DNA of 64,000 nt from Salaquimonas sp041736675 (lineage in GTDB: Bacteria > Pseudomonadota > Alphaproteobacteria > Rhizobiales > Rhizobiaceae), in the NCBI GenBank assembly GCA_041736675.1, contig JBGSTD010000060.1, forward strand, positions 1 through 64,000, in the 5' to 3' direction. The stretch's first letter is position 1. Each line of letters starts with the position of its first letter. The translations under genes were made by a program, and so were the position numbers. The notes below the pieces were generated by a model. That model ran no database searches and was not told where the DNA came from. It worked only from the letters and a program-made list of their open reading frames with translations. This document shows, in pieces, positions 9,099-18,032 of this stretch.

Positions 9099-9357
9099 GC
9101 TGCTCCTGCTCAATTGGGCAATGCTCCGTATTCGTTACCCCCGACCTGATCAGGGGTCCATTGAAGCTGTCGGGAAGCTGCCGGTTGTTTAAGTATCGCT
9201 GGGTGTAAATGCAATCGTCGGGCATGGCCCGACGATCAGGCTCTGTTTTTAACCGATTGAATTCATTCTTCCCCAAATGTTCTACTTTATGCCTGTTGCC
9301 AAGTGCCGCCTTGCGGCATAGAAACTCCCCCACAAGTCCAACAAACGGGTAGTTGCT
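9099..9357. other. intergenic region fdhA-sucC
   Basis: This 259-bp gap holds a CCTGATCAGG-centred palindrome near 9140-9160 and a perfect 10-bp hairpin at 9214-9236. No small gene was recognised. The sucC promoter must lie here or upstream, but no hexamers stand out. Confidence 0.45.
9214..9236. repeat. palindromic repeat with 10-bp stem
   Basis: ATCGTCGGGC-ATG-GCCCGACGAT is a perfect hairpin with a 3-nt loop, followed 10 bp later by TTTTT. Its layout matches the palindromes at 6212-6288 (ATCxTCGGGCxTGxCCCGAxGAT), suggesting one dispersed repeat family. It may also act as the terminator of fdhA. Confidence 0.75.
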
Positions 9358-10551
9358 ATGAACATTCATGAATATCAGGCCAAACAGGTTCTCAAGGGTT
9401 TCGGTGCTCCGGTAGCCGCAGGTGTCCCCATCATGACAGAGGCTGATGTTGAAGCGGCAATAGCAGCGCTTCCGGGGCCGCTTTATGTGGTCAAAAGCCA
9501 GATTCATGCAGGTGGACGCGGCAAGGGCAAGTTCAAGGAACTGGGACCTGATGCAAAGGGCGGTGTTCGTCTAGCTTTCAATGCCGATGAAGTGCGCTCC
9601 CATGTCAAGGAAATGCTCGGCAATACACTGGTCACCAAGCAGACCGGCCCTGCCGGCAAACAGGTAAACCGCCTTTATCTGGAAGATGGTGCCGATATCG
9701 CCCGCGAACTCTATCTTTCAATCCTCGTCGACCGCGAATCCTCGAAAGTTTCATTTGTTGCTTCAACAGAGGGCGGCATGGACATCGAGGCGGTTGCCCA
9801 CGACACGCCGGAAAAAATCCACACCGTAGCCGTCGATCCCCTGCAGGGAATGACAGCCGCAAACATTGATGAACTCAACGCGATCTACGGACTTTCAGGC
9901 GCTGCAGCCGAAGACGGCAAATCGCTGTTTCCGATCCTCTACAAGGCGTTTGTCGAAAAAGACATGAGCCTTTTGGAAGTGAACCCGCTAATCGTCATGA
10001 AAAACGGCCATTTGCGCGTTCTCGATGCCAAAATGTCGTTTGACGGCAACGCCCTGTTCCGTCACCCCGACATGATGGAATTGCGTGATGAAACAGAGGA
10101 AGACGCCAAGGAAATCGAGGCTTCCAAATACGATCTCGCTTATGTTGCCCTCGATGGAGACATAGGCTGCATGGTCAACGGCGCAGGCCTTGCGATGGCA
10201 ACCATGGACATCATCAAATTGTATGGCGCAGAGCCTGCCAACTTCCTCGATGTCGGCGGCGGAGCGTCAAGGGAAAAAGTGACAGCAGCCTTCAAGATCC
10301 TCACCTCTGACCCCAATGTCAAAGGCATCCTCGTCAACATTTTCGGCGGTATCATGAAATGTGATGTTATTGCCGAAGGCGTCGTTGCAGCGGTCAAGGA
10401 AGTCGGCCTCAAGGTTCCGCTGGTTGTTCGCCTCGAAGGAACCAATGTCGAACTCGGCAAGAAGATCATCAACGAGAGCGGGCTTAACGTCATTGCCGCC
10501 GATGACCTTGATGATGCAGCCCAGAAAATCGTGAAAGCTGTGAAGGGTTGA
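9358..10551 (+). CDS. sucC: succinyl-CoA synthetase (ADP-forming) beta subunit
   Basis: This TCA-cycle subunit binds succinate and carries the ATP-grasp nucleotide site of the alpha/beta enzyme. The 397-residue protein starts MNIHEYQAKQ and has the ATP-grasp glycine-rich stretch QIHAGGRGKGKFKE near residues 46-60 and the CoA-ligase motif VNIFGGIMKCD near residues 330-340. It is full length. Its partner sucD lies 1.7 kb downstream rather than directly adjacent, with four unrelated genes between them. Confidence 0.97.
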   Translation: MNIHEYQAKQVLKGFGAPVAAGVPIMTEADVEAAIAALPGPLYVVKSQIHAGGRGKGKFKELGPDAKGGVRLAFNADEVRSHVKEMLGNTLVTKQTGPAGKQVNRLYLEDGADIARELYLSILVDRESSKVSFVASTEGGMDIEAVAHDTPEKIHTVAVDPLQGMTAANIDELNAIYGLSGAAAEDGKSLFPILYKAFVEKDMSLLEVNPLIVMKNGHLRVLDAKMSFDGNALFRHPDMMELRDETEEDAKEIEASKYDLAYVALDGDIGCMVNGAGLAMATMDIIKLYGAEPANFLDVGGGASREKVTAAFKILTSDPNVKGILVNIFGGIMKCDVIAEGVVAAVKEVGLKVPLVVRLEGTNVELGKKIINESGLNVIAADDLDDAAQKIVKAVKG

Positions 10552-10832
10552 ACTTATTAGTTTTTTACATCCTGGCAACAGCGCTGCTAAGTCTTCCCGC
10601 TGCAATCGCACCTTGGTTTGGGAGCAAGAAAAGAACGCACATATTTCTAAGGTGGTTTATTTTTTTGCTATTAACCGCAGCGGGGCTGATCGGATACTTG
10701 CAGTGGTTTTTCCATTATGTAGATGACAATGGTGCTGCCTATTTGTCTTTTTTCCTTAGAGTTCCAATCATTTCAGCGTTGTTGGTAGCATCAATAAGTT
10801 TACTGTTCGGATTGGCAAAAAGTACCCGTTGA
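10548..10832 (+). CDS. small predicted membrane protein between sucC and vapB
   Basis: A 94-residue hydrophobic protein with about three predicted membrane segments (near residues 3-23, 34-53 and 68-90) and a basic SKKR turn. No family is recognised. The likely start is TTG at 10548, overlapping the sucC TGA, with GAAGGG directly upstream, so it would be translationally coupled to sucC. No ATG occurs at the N-terminus, which makes the start uncertain. Base composition is more AT-rich than sucC. It could be cargo that arrived together with the toxin-antitoxin module next door. Confidence 0.55.
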   Translation: MNLLVFYILATALLSLPAAIAPWFGSKKRTHIFLRWFIFLLLTAAGLIGYLQWFFHYVDDNGAAYLSFFLRVPIISALLVASISLLFGLAKSTR

Positions 10833-10964
10833 TCAGGGAAATTTGCAGTCGAAACGGGGAATGAAAGGTTATGAGTGCGATCGAATTGCTTACAGTACTT
10901 TCCAGATTTTTTCTGATTGCGGTCAACAGCCATAGAACCACCTTGCAATTCATTGCTCCACATA

Positions 10965-10981
10965 TTATGTGTTACACATAA
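10965..10981. promoter_or_regulatory. inverted-repeat operator candidate upstream of vapB
   Basis: TTATGTG-TTA-CACATAA is a perfect 7-bp inverted repeat ending 15 bp before the antitoxin ATG. VapB-type ribbon-helix-helix antitoxins bind short palindromes at their own promoter, so autoregulation is the obvious reading. This is inference from position and symmetry. Confidence 0.6.
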
Positions 10982-10996
10982 CTCGCGTGAGGAAAC

Positions 10997-11245
10997 ATGA
11001 CCAAGAATATTACTTTGGCCATTGATGAGGAACTTCTGGACAGAGCGCGCGTCATTGCTGCGATCAAGCGCACGAGTGTCAACGAGATGGTGCGCGAATT
11101 TCTGAAACGGACGGTTGATCAGGAAAGCTCCCGCGATGAAGTCACCGAGGCCCTGTTGAAACTGTCACGGGAATCACGGGGCAGGATGGGAAACTGGAAG
11201 TTCAGCCGCGAGGAAACCTATTCGGGAGAGCCTCGCTTTGACTGA
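10997..11245 (+). CDS. vapB: VapB-type antitoxin (ribbon-helix-helix-like)
   Basis: An 82-residue protein whose N-terminus (KNITLAIDEELLDRARVIAA) matches the beta-strand and helix pattern of ribbon-helix-helix antitoxins. The C-terminal half is polar and would neutralise the toxin. The ATG is preceded by a GTGAGGA ribosome binding site and by a palindromic operator candidate. The reading frame overlaps the downstream PIN-domain gene by 8 nt, the classical antitoxin-first arrangement. It likely represses its own promoter with the toxin as co-repressor. Family membership is judged from pattern and context. Confidence 0.85.
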   Translation: MTKNITLAIDEELLDRARVIAAIKRTSVNEMVREFLKRTVDQESSRDEVTEALLKLSRESRGRMGNWKFSREETYSGEPRFD

Positions 11246-11669
11246 CAGCGCCGAAACTTTTCTCGATACCAATATCCTGATCTATGCAGCGCTTGGAAAA
11301 GTTGATGCTGCAGACAAGTATGAAATCGCCGTGGGGCTGCTGACAACAAGCTTTGGAACATCGGCTCAGGTTTTGGCAGAATTCTATACCAATGCAAAGA
11401 AAAAGGGTGCCCGGCCATTGACGCAGGAAGAAGCAGAGGAGTGGGTATCGGTCTTGTCCCGCAAACCCTGTCAGGCGATTGACAGCGATATCGTGCGCAG
11501 CGGCATTGACCATTCAATTCGCCACAAGATTTCCTATTGGGACGGGGCAATCATTGCGGCAGCCGAAAGGCTGGGTGCAAAAACAATCTATTCCGAAGAC
11601 CTCAGCCATGGTCAGATCTATGGTGATGTCAAAGTGGTCAATCCATTCTTGAGCGGGGCAAGTTCATGA
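11238..11669 (+). CDS. vapC: VapC-type PIN-domain ribonuclease toxin
   Basis: A 143-residue PIN-domain protein, the expected length for VapC toxins, which are Mg2+-dependent endoribonucleases acting on tRNA or rRNA. The acidic site is complete: D10 in FLDTNILIYA, E48 in VLAEFY, D102 in YWDGAI and D121 near YSEDL. Translation probably starts at TTG 11238, eight bases after GGGAGAG and inside the antitoxin gene, coupling the two. The downstream exported protein starts within its stop codon (ATGA). The intact catalytic residues suggest an active toxin. The module interrupts the usual sucC-sucD adjacency. Confidence 0.88.
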   Translation: MTDSAETFLDTNILIYAALGKVDAADKYEIAVGLLTTSFGTSAQVLAEFYTNAKKKGARPLTQEEAEEWVSVLSRKPCQAIDSDIVRSGIDHSIRHKISYWDGAIIAAAERLGAKTIYSEDLSHGQIYGDVKVVNPFLSGASS

Positions 11670-12247
11670 AACTATTGCGAAAATATGTTTCTGCATTGAT
11701 TGCAGGTCTTGCCATGGCGGGTATCGCCCACGCCCAGCAAGCTGGTTCGGCCGAACCTATTGATACCGTCCATGCATTCAATCAGATTTGTTACAAACAG
11801 GTGCCAGATATAAGGGCAATCACCGAGATGGCGGTTGAACTGGGCTGGAAACCGCTTTCGGTGACTGATCTTCAAGCTTTTGGTGACAAGGAAACTCTTT
11901 CCGTATTGCAGGGATGGGATGTACAGGTCGGCGAAAAATTTTACCGCCTCGGTCTCATTCAGGGGCCATTGACCGCCTCGATGAAGGAGACTTTTCCGGA
12001 GTTTGCCGCAGGCACTTCAACTTCCTGCACCTTTGTTCTCGATGGCAGCGATGCGAATGCGGCCATTGCTGTCAACATGCAATCCCTCGCCAACAAGGAA
12101 CCGGTCACTACGGGGATGGATGAGGGTGACCTGTCAACCACCACCTGGGCCGGGGGAAATGACGACTTCAAGGTTTTTCTATTCAACAAGCAATCCAAAC
12201 TGGGTGATGGCGGCATATTGAGTGTAACTGTCATTTCAAAAAAGTAG
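11666..12247 (+). CDS. exported protein of unknown function
   Basis: A 193-residue protein with a clear Sec signal peptide (basic MKLLRKY, hydrophobic core, cleavage near AHAQQ at residue 24). The mature part carries two cysteines (in NQICYKQ and TSCTFVL) that could form a disulfide in the periplasm. No enzyme motif is visible. It resembles NMCC_0638-type small exported proteins, but only weakly. Its ATG overlaps the vapC stop and sucD starts 38 bp downstream, so it is probably cotranscribed with both. Confidence 0.75.
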   Translation: MKLLRKYVSALIAGLAMAGIAHAQQAGSAEPIDTVHAFNQICYKQVPDIRAITEMAVELGWKPLSVTDLQAFGDKETLSVLQGWDVQVGEKFYRLGLIQGPLTASMKETFPEFAAGTSTSCTFVLDGSDANAAIAVNMQSLANKEPVTTGMDEGDLSTTTWAGGNDDFKVFLFNKQSKLGDGGILSVTVISKK

Positions 12248-12285
12248 GGCCGCTATTCAGCGCTAAAACAGGACTAGCAAAGCAC

Positions 12286-13197
12286 ATGTCAATTTTAATC
12301 AACAAAGAAACCAGGATTCTCGTACAGGGATTGACCGGCAAGACCGGAACATTCCACACAGAGCAGGCTCTCGCTTATCACGGCACCAAGATGGTCGGCG
12401 GCATTCATCCCAAAAAAGGTGGTGAAATCTGGACTGCTGGTGCGGGTGCTTCAGCCGGCAAGGAATTGCCAATCTTTGCATCTGTCAAGGAAGGCAAGGC
12501 TGCAACGGGCGCTGATGCTTCTGTGGTTTATGTGCCGCCGGCCGGTGCTGCCGCTGCCATCATCGAAGCAATTGACGCTGAAATCCCGCTGATCATCTGC
12601 ATTACCGAAGGTATTCCGGTCATGGACATGGTTGACGTCAAGGCGCGCCTGCTGAAATCCAAATCCCGCCTTGTTGGCCCGAACTGCCCTGGCATACTGA
12701 CCCCGAACGAATGCAAAATCGGCATCATGCCGGGCAACATCTTCATGAAGGGTTCTGTAGGCGTCGTCTCCCGCTCAGGCACACTGACCTATGAGGCCGT
12801 GTTCCAGACAACCAATGCTGGTCTTGGCCAGACAACTGCAGTCGGCATCGGCGGCGATCCGGTAAAAGGTACCGAGTTCATTGATGTGCTTGATCTATTC
12901 CTTGATGATGATGAAACAAAATCAATCATCATGATCGGCGAGATTGGCGGATCGGCCGAGGAAGAAGCTGCGGAATGGCTCAAGGCCCAGGCCAAAAAAG
13001 GCCGCAAGAAGCCGATGGCTGGCTTCATCGCCGGGCGTACAGCTCCTCCAGGACGCACCATGGGCCATGCCGGCGCGGTTATTTCCGGCGGCAAGGGCGG
13101 CGCGGAAGACAAGATTGCAGCCATGGAATCAGCCGGTATTGTGGTTTCACCATCGCCTGCAAAACTGGGCGAAACCCTGCTGAAGGCCATTGGCTAG
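12286..13197 (+). CDS. sucD: succinyl-CoA synthetase (ADP-forming) alpha subunit
   Basis: The alpha subunit binds CoA and carries the phosphohistidine of the catalytic cycle. The 303-residue protein has the CoA-binding Rossmann region at its N-terminus (TRILVQGLTGKTGTFH), the VGPNCPGILTP motif, and the active-site histidine in GRTMGHAGAVI (H261). It partners with sucC at 9358-10551. The ATG follows AGGA by about 14 bases. The usual downstream sucA/sucB genes are absent; a terminator and pyruvate kinase follow instead. Confidence 0.97.
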   Translation: MSILINKETRILVQGLTGKTGTFHTEQALAYHGTKMVGGIHPKKGGEIWTAGAGASAGKELPIFASVKEGKAATGADASVVYVPPAGAAAAIIEAIDAEIPLIICITEGIPVMDMVDVKARLLKSKSRLVGPNCPGILTPNECKIGIMPGNIFMKGSVGVVSRSGTLTYEAVFQTTNAGLGQTTAVGIGGDPVKGTEFIDVLDLFLDDDETKSIIMIGEIGGSAEEEAAEWLKAQAKKGRKKPMAGFIAGRTAPPGRTMGHAGAVISGGKGGAEDKIAAMESAGIVVSPSPAKLGETLLKAIG

Positions 13198-13227
13198 TCA
13201 AATATTCGGCCCATGTTGAATAAAATG

Positions 13228-13262
13228 AAGGCACGCGGCGAAAGCTTCGTGCCTTTTCTTAT
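13228..13262 (+). terminator. rho-independent terminator after sucD
   Basis: An 8-bp stem (AAGGCACG at 13228-13235 with CGTGCCTT at 13249-13256) is followed by a T-rich run (TTCTTATT). It lies 30 bp after the sucD stop. Confidence 0.75.
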
Positions 13263-13362
13263 TATTCATGCCGTTGTCACCATTGGCATTTACACGGAAA
13301 CGTTCTAAATCGATTGAAATCAACTTTGCGGGTGCTCCGCACAATAAGGCGAATTCCTGGTC

Positions 13363-14811
13363 ATGAAAATCGAAAGCTATACGAAGATCGTTGCAACAAT
13401 AGGCCCGGCAAGTTCCGATCATAAAACCATCAAGGCCTTGTTCAAGGCGGGAGTGGACGTTTTCCGTTTGAATTTCAGTCATGGCTCTCATGAAGATCAC
13501 GCTGAGCGGCACGCAATCATTCGCCAGATCGAGCAGGAAGAAGGGCGGCCGATCGGCATTTTGGCTGACATGCAAGGCCCGAAACTGCGCATAGGTACCT
13601 TTGCCAATGGCTCGGAAATGCTCAAGCGCGGACAGAAGATTGAACTTCATCTAGAAAAATTTGTTGGTGATATTTCCAAGGTGACGTTGCCGCATCCGGA
13701 AATTTTTGCGGCTATCAAACCTGGCGAGGATCTGCTGATCAATGATGGCCGTCTGCGCCTGCAGGTCGAATCAAACAATGGAAAGGTGATCGTTGCAAAG
13801 GCCATGAATGCCGGTGTCATTTCCGACCGCAAAGGCGTCAATGTTCCAGGCACCATCCTGCCTATCAACATTTTGACCAAGAAAGACCGGGCTGATCTCG
13901 AATTTGCGGTAAATTTGGGTGTCGAATGGATTGCCCTGTCATTTGTTCAGACACCTGACGACATTCACAAGGCACGTTCCTTGATCAAAGGCAGAGCACG
14001 CGTCCTTGCCAAGCTGGAAAAACCTTCAGCGATTGACAATCTCAATGGTATTATCGCCCTTGCAGATGCGATCATGGTTGCCCGCGGCGATCTGGGCGTC
14101 GAAATGCCTGCCGAAGTCGTTCCGCAAATCCAGAAAAAAATAATCGCCGCCTGCCGCAAGGAAGGCAAGCCGGTGATCGTGGCGACCCAGATGCTCGAAT
14201 CGATGATTTCTGAACCTGTTTCAACACGGGCAGAGGCATCTGATGTTGCCACCGCGGTTTATGCCGGTGCCGATGCAGTGATGCTGTCTGCCGAAACAGC
14301 CGCCGGCAAATATCCGGTCGAAGCAGTCAAGACCATGGAACGGATCATTGCCGCTACAGAAGCTGATCCTGATTTTGACAATATCCTGCACGCCATTGCC
14401 TTGCCGATTGAGGCGGACGATAGCGATTCAATTGCATCTGCTGCCTGCAACGTCGCGCGCAACAGGGGCTGTGCAGCAATTTCAACTTTCACAAAAACCG
14501 GTTCGACCGTGCGCCGCGTCTCCCGTTACCGGACCCTTGTTCCCATCCTTGCCCTGACACCGGACGTCAAGGTTGCGCGCCAGTTGACACTGGCATGGGG
14601 TTGCCACAGCGTTCAGACCCGCGATGACGTGGAAGGCTTTGCCGATATGGTCGGCAAGTCAACAAGGATCGCCCGCCGTGAAAAACTGGCGAAAAATGGC
14701 GACCGTGTGGTAATTACCGCAGGCGTTCCATTTGGCACTGCCGGAACCACCAATATATTACGCGTGGCAATTGTTGGCGAACACGAGGCGGTCAACGAAG
14801 CGATCCGCTAA
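13363..14811 (+). CDS. pyk: pyruvate kinase
   Basis: Pyruvate kinase converts phosphoenolpyruvate and ADP to pyruvate and ATP. The 482-residue protein starts with the TKIVATIGPAS motif, has FRLNFSHGSH for phosphate binding, the LAKLEKPSAI lysine region, MVARGDLGVEMP around residue 245, and the TRAEASDVATAVYAGADAVM active-site motif. The C-terminal domain ends in a TAGVPFGTAGTTN effector-loop-like segment. It has its own promoter region after the sucD terminator and converges with the Tat-exported repeat protein downstream. Confidence 0.97.
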   Translation: MKIESYTKIVATIGPASSDHKTIKALFKAGVDVFRLNFSHGSHEDHAERHAIIRQIEQEEGRPIGILADMQGPKLRIGTFANGSEMLKRGQKIELHLEKFVGDISKVTLPHPEIFAAIKPGEDLLINDGRLRLQVESNNGKVIVAKAMNAGVISDRKGVNVPGTILPINILTKKDRADLEFAVNLGVEWIALSFVQTPDDIHKARSLIKGRARVLAKLEKPSAIDNLNGIIALADAIMVARGDLGVEMPAEVVPQIQKKIIAACRKEGKPVIVATQMLESMISEPVSTRAEASDVATAVYAGADAVMLSAETAAGKYPVEAVKTMERIIAATEADPDFDNILHAIALPIEADDSDSIASAACNVARNRGCAAISTFTKTGSTVRRVSRYRTLVPILALTPDVKVARQLTLAWGCHSVQTRDDVEGFADMVGKSTRIARREKLAKNGDRVVITAGVPFGTAGTTNILRVAIVGEHEAVNEAIR

Positions 14812-14836
14812 AATCAATCCCTGTGAACCGGGAGAT

Positions 14837-16237
14837 TCAGGAAACCCGGTTCTTGTCGATTGTAAGATTTGAAAAACGGCTGGCGCCTTCAATGGACAGG
14901 TCACCCGTGACTGCATCTTTCCAGCGATGGCCGATGATAGCACCACCGACAGCACCGGAAATGGTGTTGTTGGCGATATGTGCCGGTCCCGCGTCTTCCA
15001 CCACGCTGACATATATACCGATATTGGAGCCCCGGATTATGTTGGATGTTGCGATAACGTCGCGCAGATACGGTCCCCATCCCAGCATCAGTCCGAAACG
15101 TTCTGCGCCTTCAATCACGTTTCCGGTGATTGCGGTATCCGCCTCAGCCGAAATGCCTTCAAACCACAAGTGGTCGTCATCCGCATAGGGTGGACGTGTA
15201 TTGATATTGCGGATGATATTTCCCGATACAATCGCCAATCTGCCGCCCTGCATGAAATTGGCAATGGAGATGCCGCGCGATCCGCCATCTATGATGTTGG
15301 AGGAGATGATGGCACCATTGAACTCGAATTCGGAATAAATCGAAGTTTCGCCGGAACGAAGACAGGTATTACCGGTGATCTGGACATCATTGCCGGCGTT
15401 GGAGCGGATCGCAGAAAAAGCGCAATCGGAAACATGATTGTTTGAAATCATCACATTTCCGGCCCGAAACACGTTGATGCCGTTGCCCCATTGTCCGGTG
15501 CCGCCATTGCCCGCACCGATTCGGGAAATTCGGTTGCCCGAAACGATTGTGCCATCTTCGCCCATGGTCCAGCGATGCACTAGTATGCCGCCGTTGACGC
15601 AATCACTTATATCATTGTTGATGATCGACATGCCGCGGTTTTCAAAGGCATAAATTGCACAATCACCGCCTGCACCACTGATGGCACTCCGTTCAATCCT
15701 GCCCTTGGACCGCTCGACTTGAATGCCCTTCTCAAGACTGCCCATGATCTGGCAATTGTCGACAACGAAATGGTTTACATTGCTCGCACGCAGCGATGCC
15801 TCTGCGTAAGAAAGCATGCCACGATTGCCGCCGTCGATAACCAGTCCCGAAAGTTCCACGTGCTCGCCATTTTCAGCGATAAGCAAATGTCCGTTGCCGG
15901 TGTAGATCAATCTCGATGCCCCGGGAACCCCCATCAACCGGGTACGGGCAGGCAGCAGTATGTTCGAGACGAAATAGTTTCCTGGCGGCAGAAAGACCGG
16001 CTTGTCTTCGATATAGGCCTTGTCGAGAATGGCTTGAAGGACCTTGCTTTGATCATCAATGGTGCCGGGCCGCAAGCCTAGTTCGTTGGCATTTGCAGTG
16101 CCGCGCAAATCGGCAAGTGAAAAATTGATCTTTGGCTTGTCAGTGGTGTATCCTGATGCCGCGAATACCTGCCCGCCCAAACCTATCAGCGGAACACCCG
16201 CCAAACCTGCCAGTAACTGTCTACGATTGATACCCAT
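14837..16237 (-). CDS. twin-arginine-exported beta-helix repeat protein (TIGR03808-like)
   Basis: A 466-residue protein with a twin-arginine signal (MGINRRQLLAGLAG, R5-R6) and cleavage near VFAASG, so it is probably exported folded to the periplasm. The mature part is a run of right-handed beta-helix repeats with many G-N-x-I/V and ISNN turns (for example ISGNRISRIG, MISNNHVSDC, ITGNTCLRSG). This matches the uncharacterised TIGR03808 'RR_plus_rpt' family and resembles pectate-lyase-fold proteins. No catalytic residues can be assigned. The ATG at 16237 is preferred over an upstream start because it places the RR motif at the N-terminus. Confidence 0.85.
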   Translation of the reverse strand: MGINRRQLLAGLAGVPLIGLGGQVFAASGYTTDKPKINFSLADLRGTANANELGLRPGTIDDQSKVLQAILDKAYIEDKPVFLPPGNYFVSNILLPARTRLMGVPGASRLIYTGNGHLLIAENGEHVELSGLVIDGGNRGMLSYAEASLRASNVNHFVVDNCQIMGSLEKGIQVERSKGRIERSAISGAGGDCAIYAFENRGMSIINNDISDCVNGGILVHRWTMGEDGTIVSGNRISRIGAGNGGTGQWGNGINVFRAGNVMISNNHVSDCAFSAIRSNAGNDVQITGNTCLRSGETSIYSEFEFNGAIISSNIIDGGSRGISIANFMQGGRLAIVSGNIIRNINTRPPYADDDHLWFEGISAEADTAITGNVIEGAERFGLMLGWGPYLRDVIATSNIIRGSNIGIYVSVVEDAGPAHIANNTISGAVGGAIIGHRWKDAVTGDLSIEGASRFSNLTIDKNRVS

Positions 16238-16424
16238 TTCATCCCTGTCCTGTGATTCAGGATGAGGTTGCACGAACCATGCCACAAATAGTTTGATTTG
16301 CCGTGTCGTTTTGAAACAGTTGGCGATTGGCATCGTCAATCAATTGCGGCTTTGTTTATCATCGACTATAGGAAGTGACGAAAAATATTTGTGAATCGCA
16401 GAGTGATACTGCCTGGAGGTTTTT

Positions 16425-17936
16425 ATGCTGCAAGACGGTCGGATATATCTTGGAACAAGTCGCCATCCCGATGATTCGACCAACAAGGGCGAATATCTCG
16501 ACCTTAAACTGGCCAACCGGCATGGATTGATTACCGGCGCAACAGGTACCGGCAAGACAGTTTCGCTGCAAATCCTCGTTGAAGGGTTTTCCAACGCTGG
16601 CGTTCCGGTTTTTTGCGCCGATGTGAAGGGAGATTTGTCCGGCCTTGGAGCCATGGGTGAAGGTAAGGATTTCCTTTTGAAACGAGCCGAAATGATCGGT
16701 TTGACAGAATATGAATTCCAGGAGTTTCCGGTCATTTTCTGGGACCTTTTCGGCATACAGGGACACCAGATCCGCGCGACCATATCTGACATGGGGCCGC
16801 TAATCCTGTCCCGGTTGATGGATCTCAACGAAACCCAGGAAGGTGTCCTGAACATTGCCTTCAAACTTGCCGACGATGAAGGAATGCTGCTTCTCGACAT
16901 GAAAGACCTTCGGGCCCTTCTTGCCAGTATCTCTGACCGTGCTGATGAACTGACCACCAAATATGGATATATGTCGACGCAGTCGATTGGTGCCATCCAG
17001 CGCCAGTTGCTGGTGATCGAGCAGCAGGGGGGCGACGGGTTCTTCGGCGAGCCTGCAGTTCGCATCGAAGACTTGATGCGCACCACCCGAGACGGCCGGG
17101 GATCGGTCAATATTCTGGCTGCCGACAAGTTGATGTCGTCACCAAGACTTTACGCGACATTCCTTCTCTGGCTCTTGTCCGAACTGTTTGAAGAGCTGCC
17201 AGAAGTTGGCGATCCGGAAAAGCCGCGCCTGGTTTTCTTTTTCGACGAAGCCCATTTGCTGTTTGATGAAGCTCCCAAAGTCCTCATTGAAAAAGTCGAA
17301 CAGGTTGTCAAACTAATACGCTCCAAAGGGGTTGGCGTCTATTTTGTAACACAAAACCCGCTCGATATTCCCGATGGTGTTCTGGCCCAATTGGGCAATC
17401 GTGTTCAACACGCCTTGCGGGCATACACCCCGCGTGAGCAAAAAGCCGTCAAGGCTGCCTCAAGCACGTTCCGGCCAAACCCGGAATTTGACGCGGAGGA
17501 CGTAATCATGAATTTGGGCGTTGGCGAGGCGCTTGTTTCAACGCTCGAACCCAAAGGGGTTCCCTCGGTTGTTCAGCGCACCCTGATCCGTCCGCCGTCA
17601 TCGCGCTTGGGTCCTATCACGGATGCAGAGCGCCAGAAGCTTGTGGATCTAAGCCCGGTTGCCGGTCAGTACGATGATCTGGTCGATCGCGAATCCGCCT
17701 ATGAAATCCTTACTGCAAAAGCCGAAAAGGCAGCAGAGATTGAAGCAAAGCGAGTTGCGCAGGAAGCGGCAGAAAAGGAACGGGTACTCGAGGAGAAAGC
17801 CAGCAGACGCGCATCAACAGGCGGCAGCCGCCGGCAGTCTGCGACTGAAGCTGCGGTAAAGTCCCTGACCCGCTCCGTCGCAACTTCGCTTGGTCGCGCA
17901 TTGGTACGCGGGATTTTAGGTTCGTTGCGCAGGTAG
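16425..17936 (+). CDS. HerA/FtsK-like ATPase, DUF853 (YjgR-type)
   Basis: A 503-residue cytoplasmic P-loop ATPase. Walker A is GATGTGKT at residues 38-45; Walker B with the following acidic residues is LVFFFDEAHLLFDEA near residue 270; an FVTQNP sensor-like motif follows near residue 310. The C-terminal 90 residues are charged and Ala/Glu/Lys-rich, with a probable coiled coil, ending in a basic tail. This is the DUF853/helicase-HerA-like family represented by E. coli YjgR; its physiological role is unknown. The ATG is preceded by GGAGG. It stands alone, convergent with the dehalogenase gene. Confidence 0.9.
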   Translation: MLQDGRIYLGTSRHPDDSTNKGEYLDLKLANRHGLITGATGTGKTVSLQILVEGFSNAGVPVFCADVKGDLSGLGAMGEGKDFLLKRAEMIGLTEYEFQEFPVIFWDLFGIQGHQIRATISDMGPLILSRLMDLNETQEGVLNIAFKLADDEGMLLLDMKDLRALLASISDRADELTTKYGYMSTQSIGAIQRQLLVIEQQGGDGFFGEPAVRIEDLMRTTRDGRGSVNILAADKLMSSPRLYATFLLWLLSELFEELPEVGDPEKPRLVFFFDEAHLLFDEAPKVLIEKVEQVVKLIRSKGVGVYFVTQNPLDIPDGVLAQLGNRVQHALRAYTPREQKAVKAASSTFRPNPEFDAEDVIMNLGVGEALVSTLEPKGVPSVVQRTLIRPPSSRLGPITDAERQKLVDLSPVAGQYDDLVDRESAYEILTAKAEKAAEIEAKRVAQEAAEKERVLEEKASRRASTGGSRRQSATEAAVKSLTRSVATSLGRALVRGILGSLRR

Positions 17937-17991
17937 TGATTTTCATCGCTTAAAAATCAGGAAGAGTCAATTTTTTCAATAGCTTGCGCGA

Positions 17992-18008
17992 AAAAAGAGA
18001 CTCTTTTT
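17992..18008. terminator. possible bidirectional terminator
   Basis: AAAAAGAG and CTCTTTTT form a palindrome (17992-17999 and 18001-18008) between two convergent genes. A- and T-tracts flank both sides, as in bidirectional terminators, but the stem is A/T-rich and the central spacing is only 1 nt, so support is weak. Confidence 0.35.
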
Positions 18009-18032
18009 GCCAAGGTGTTAAAGCGTTCGTTT

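Noticed and set aside
16340..17128. 262-codon antisense frame over the HerA-like ATPase gene
   Set aside because: The plus-strand frame has Walker motifs and a good ribosome binding site; the antisense frame is Ser/Arg-rich and resembles no protein.
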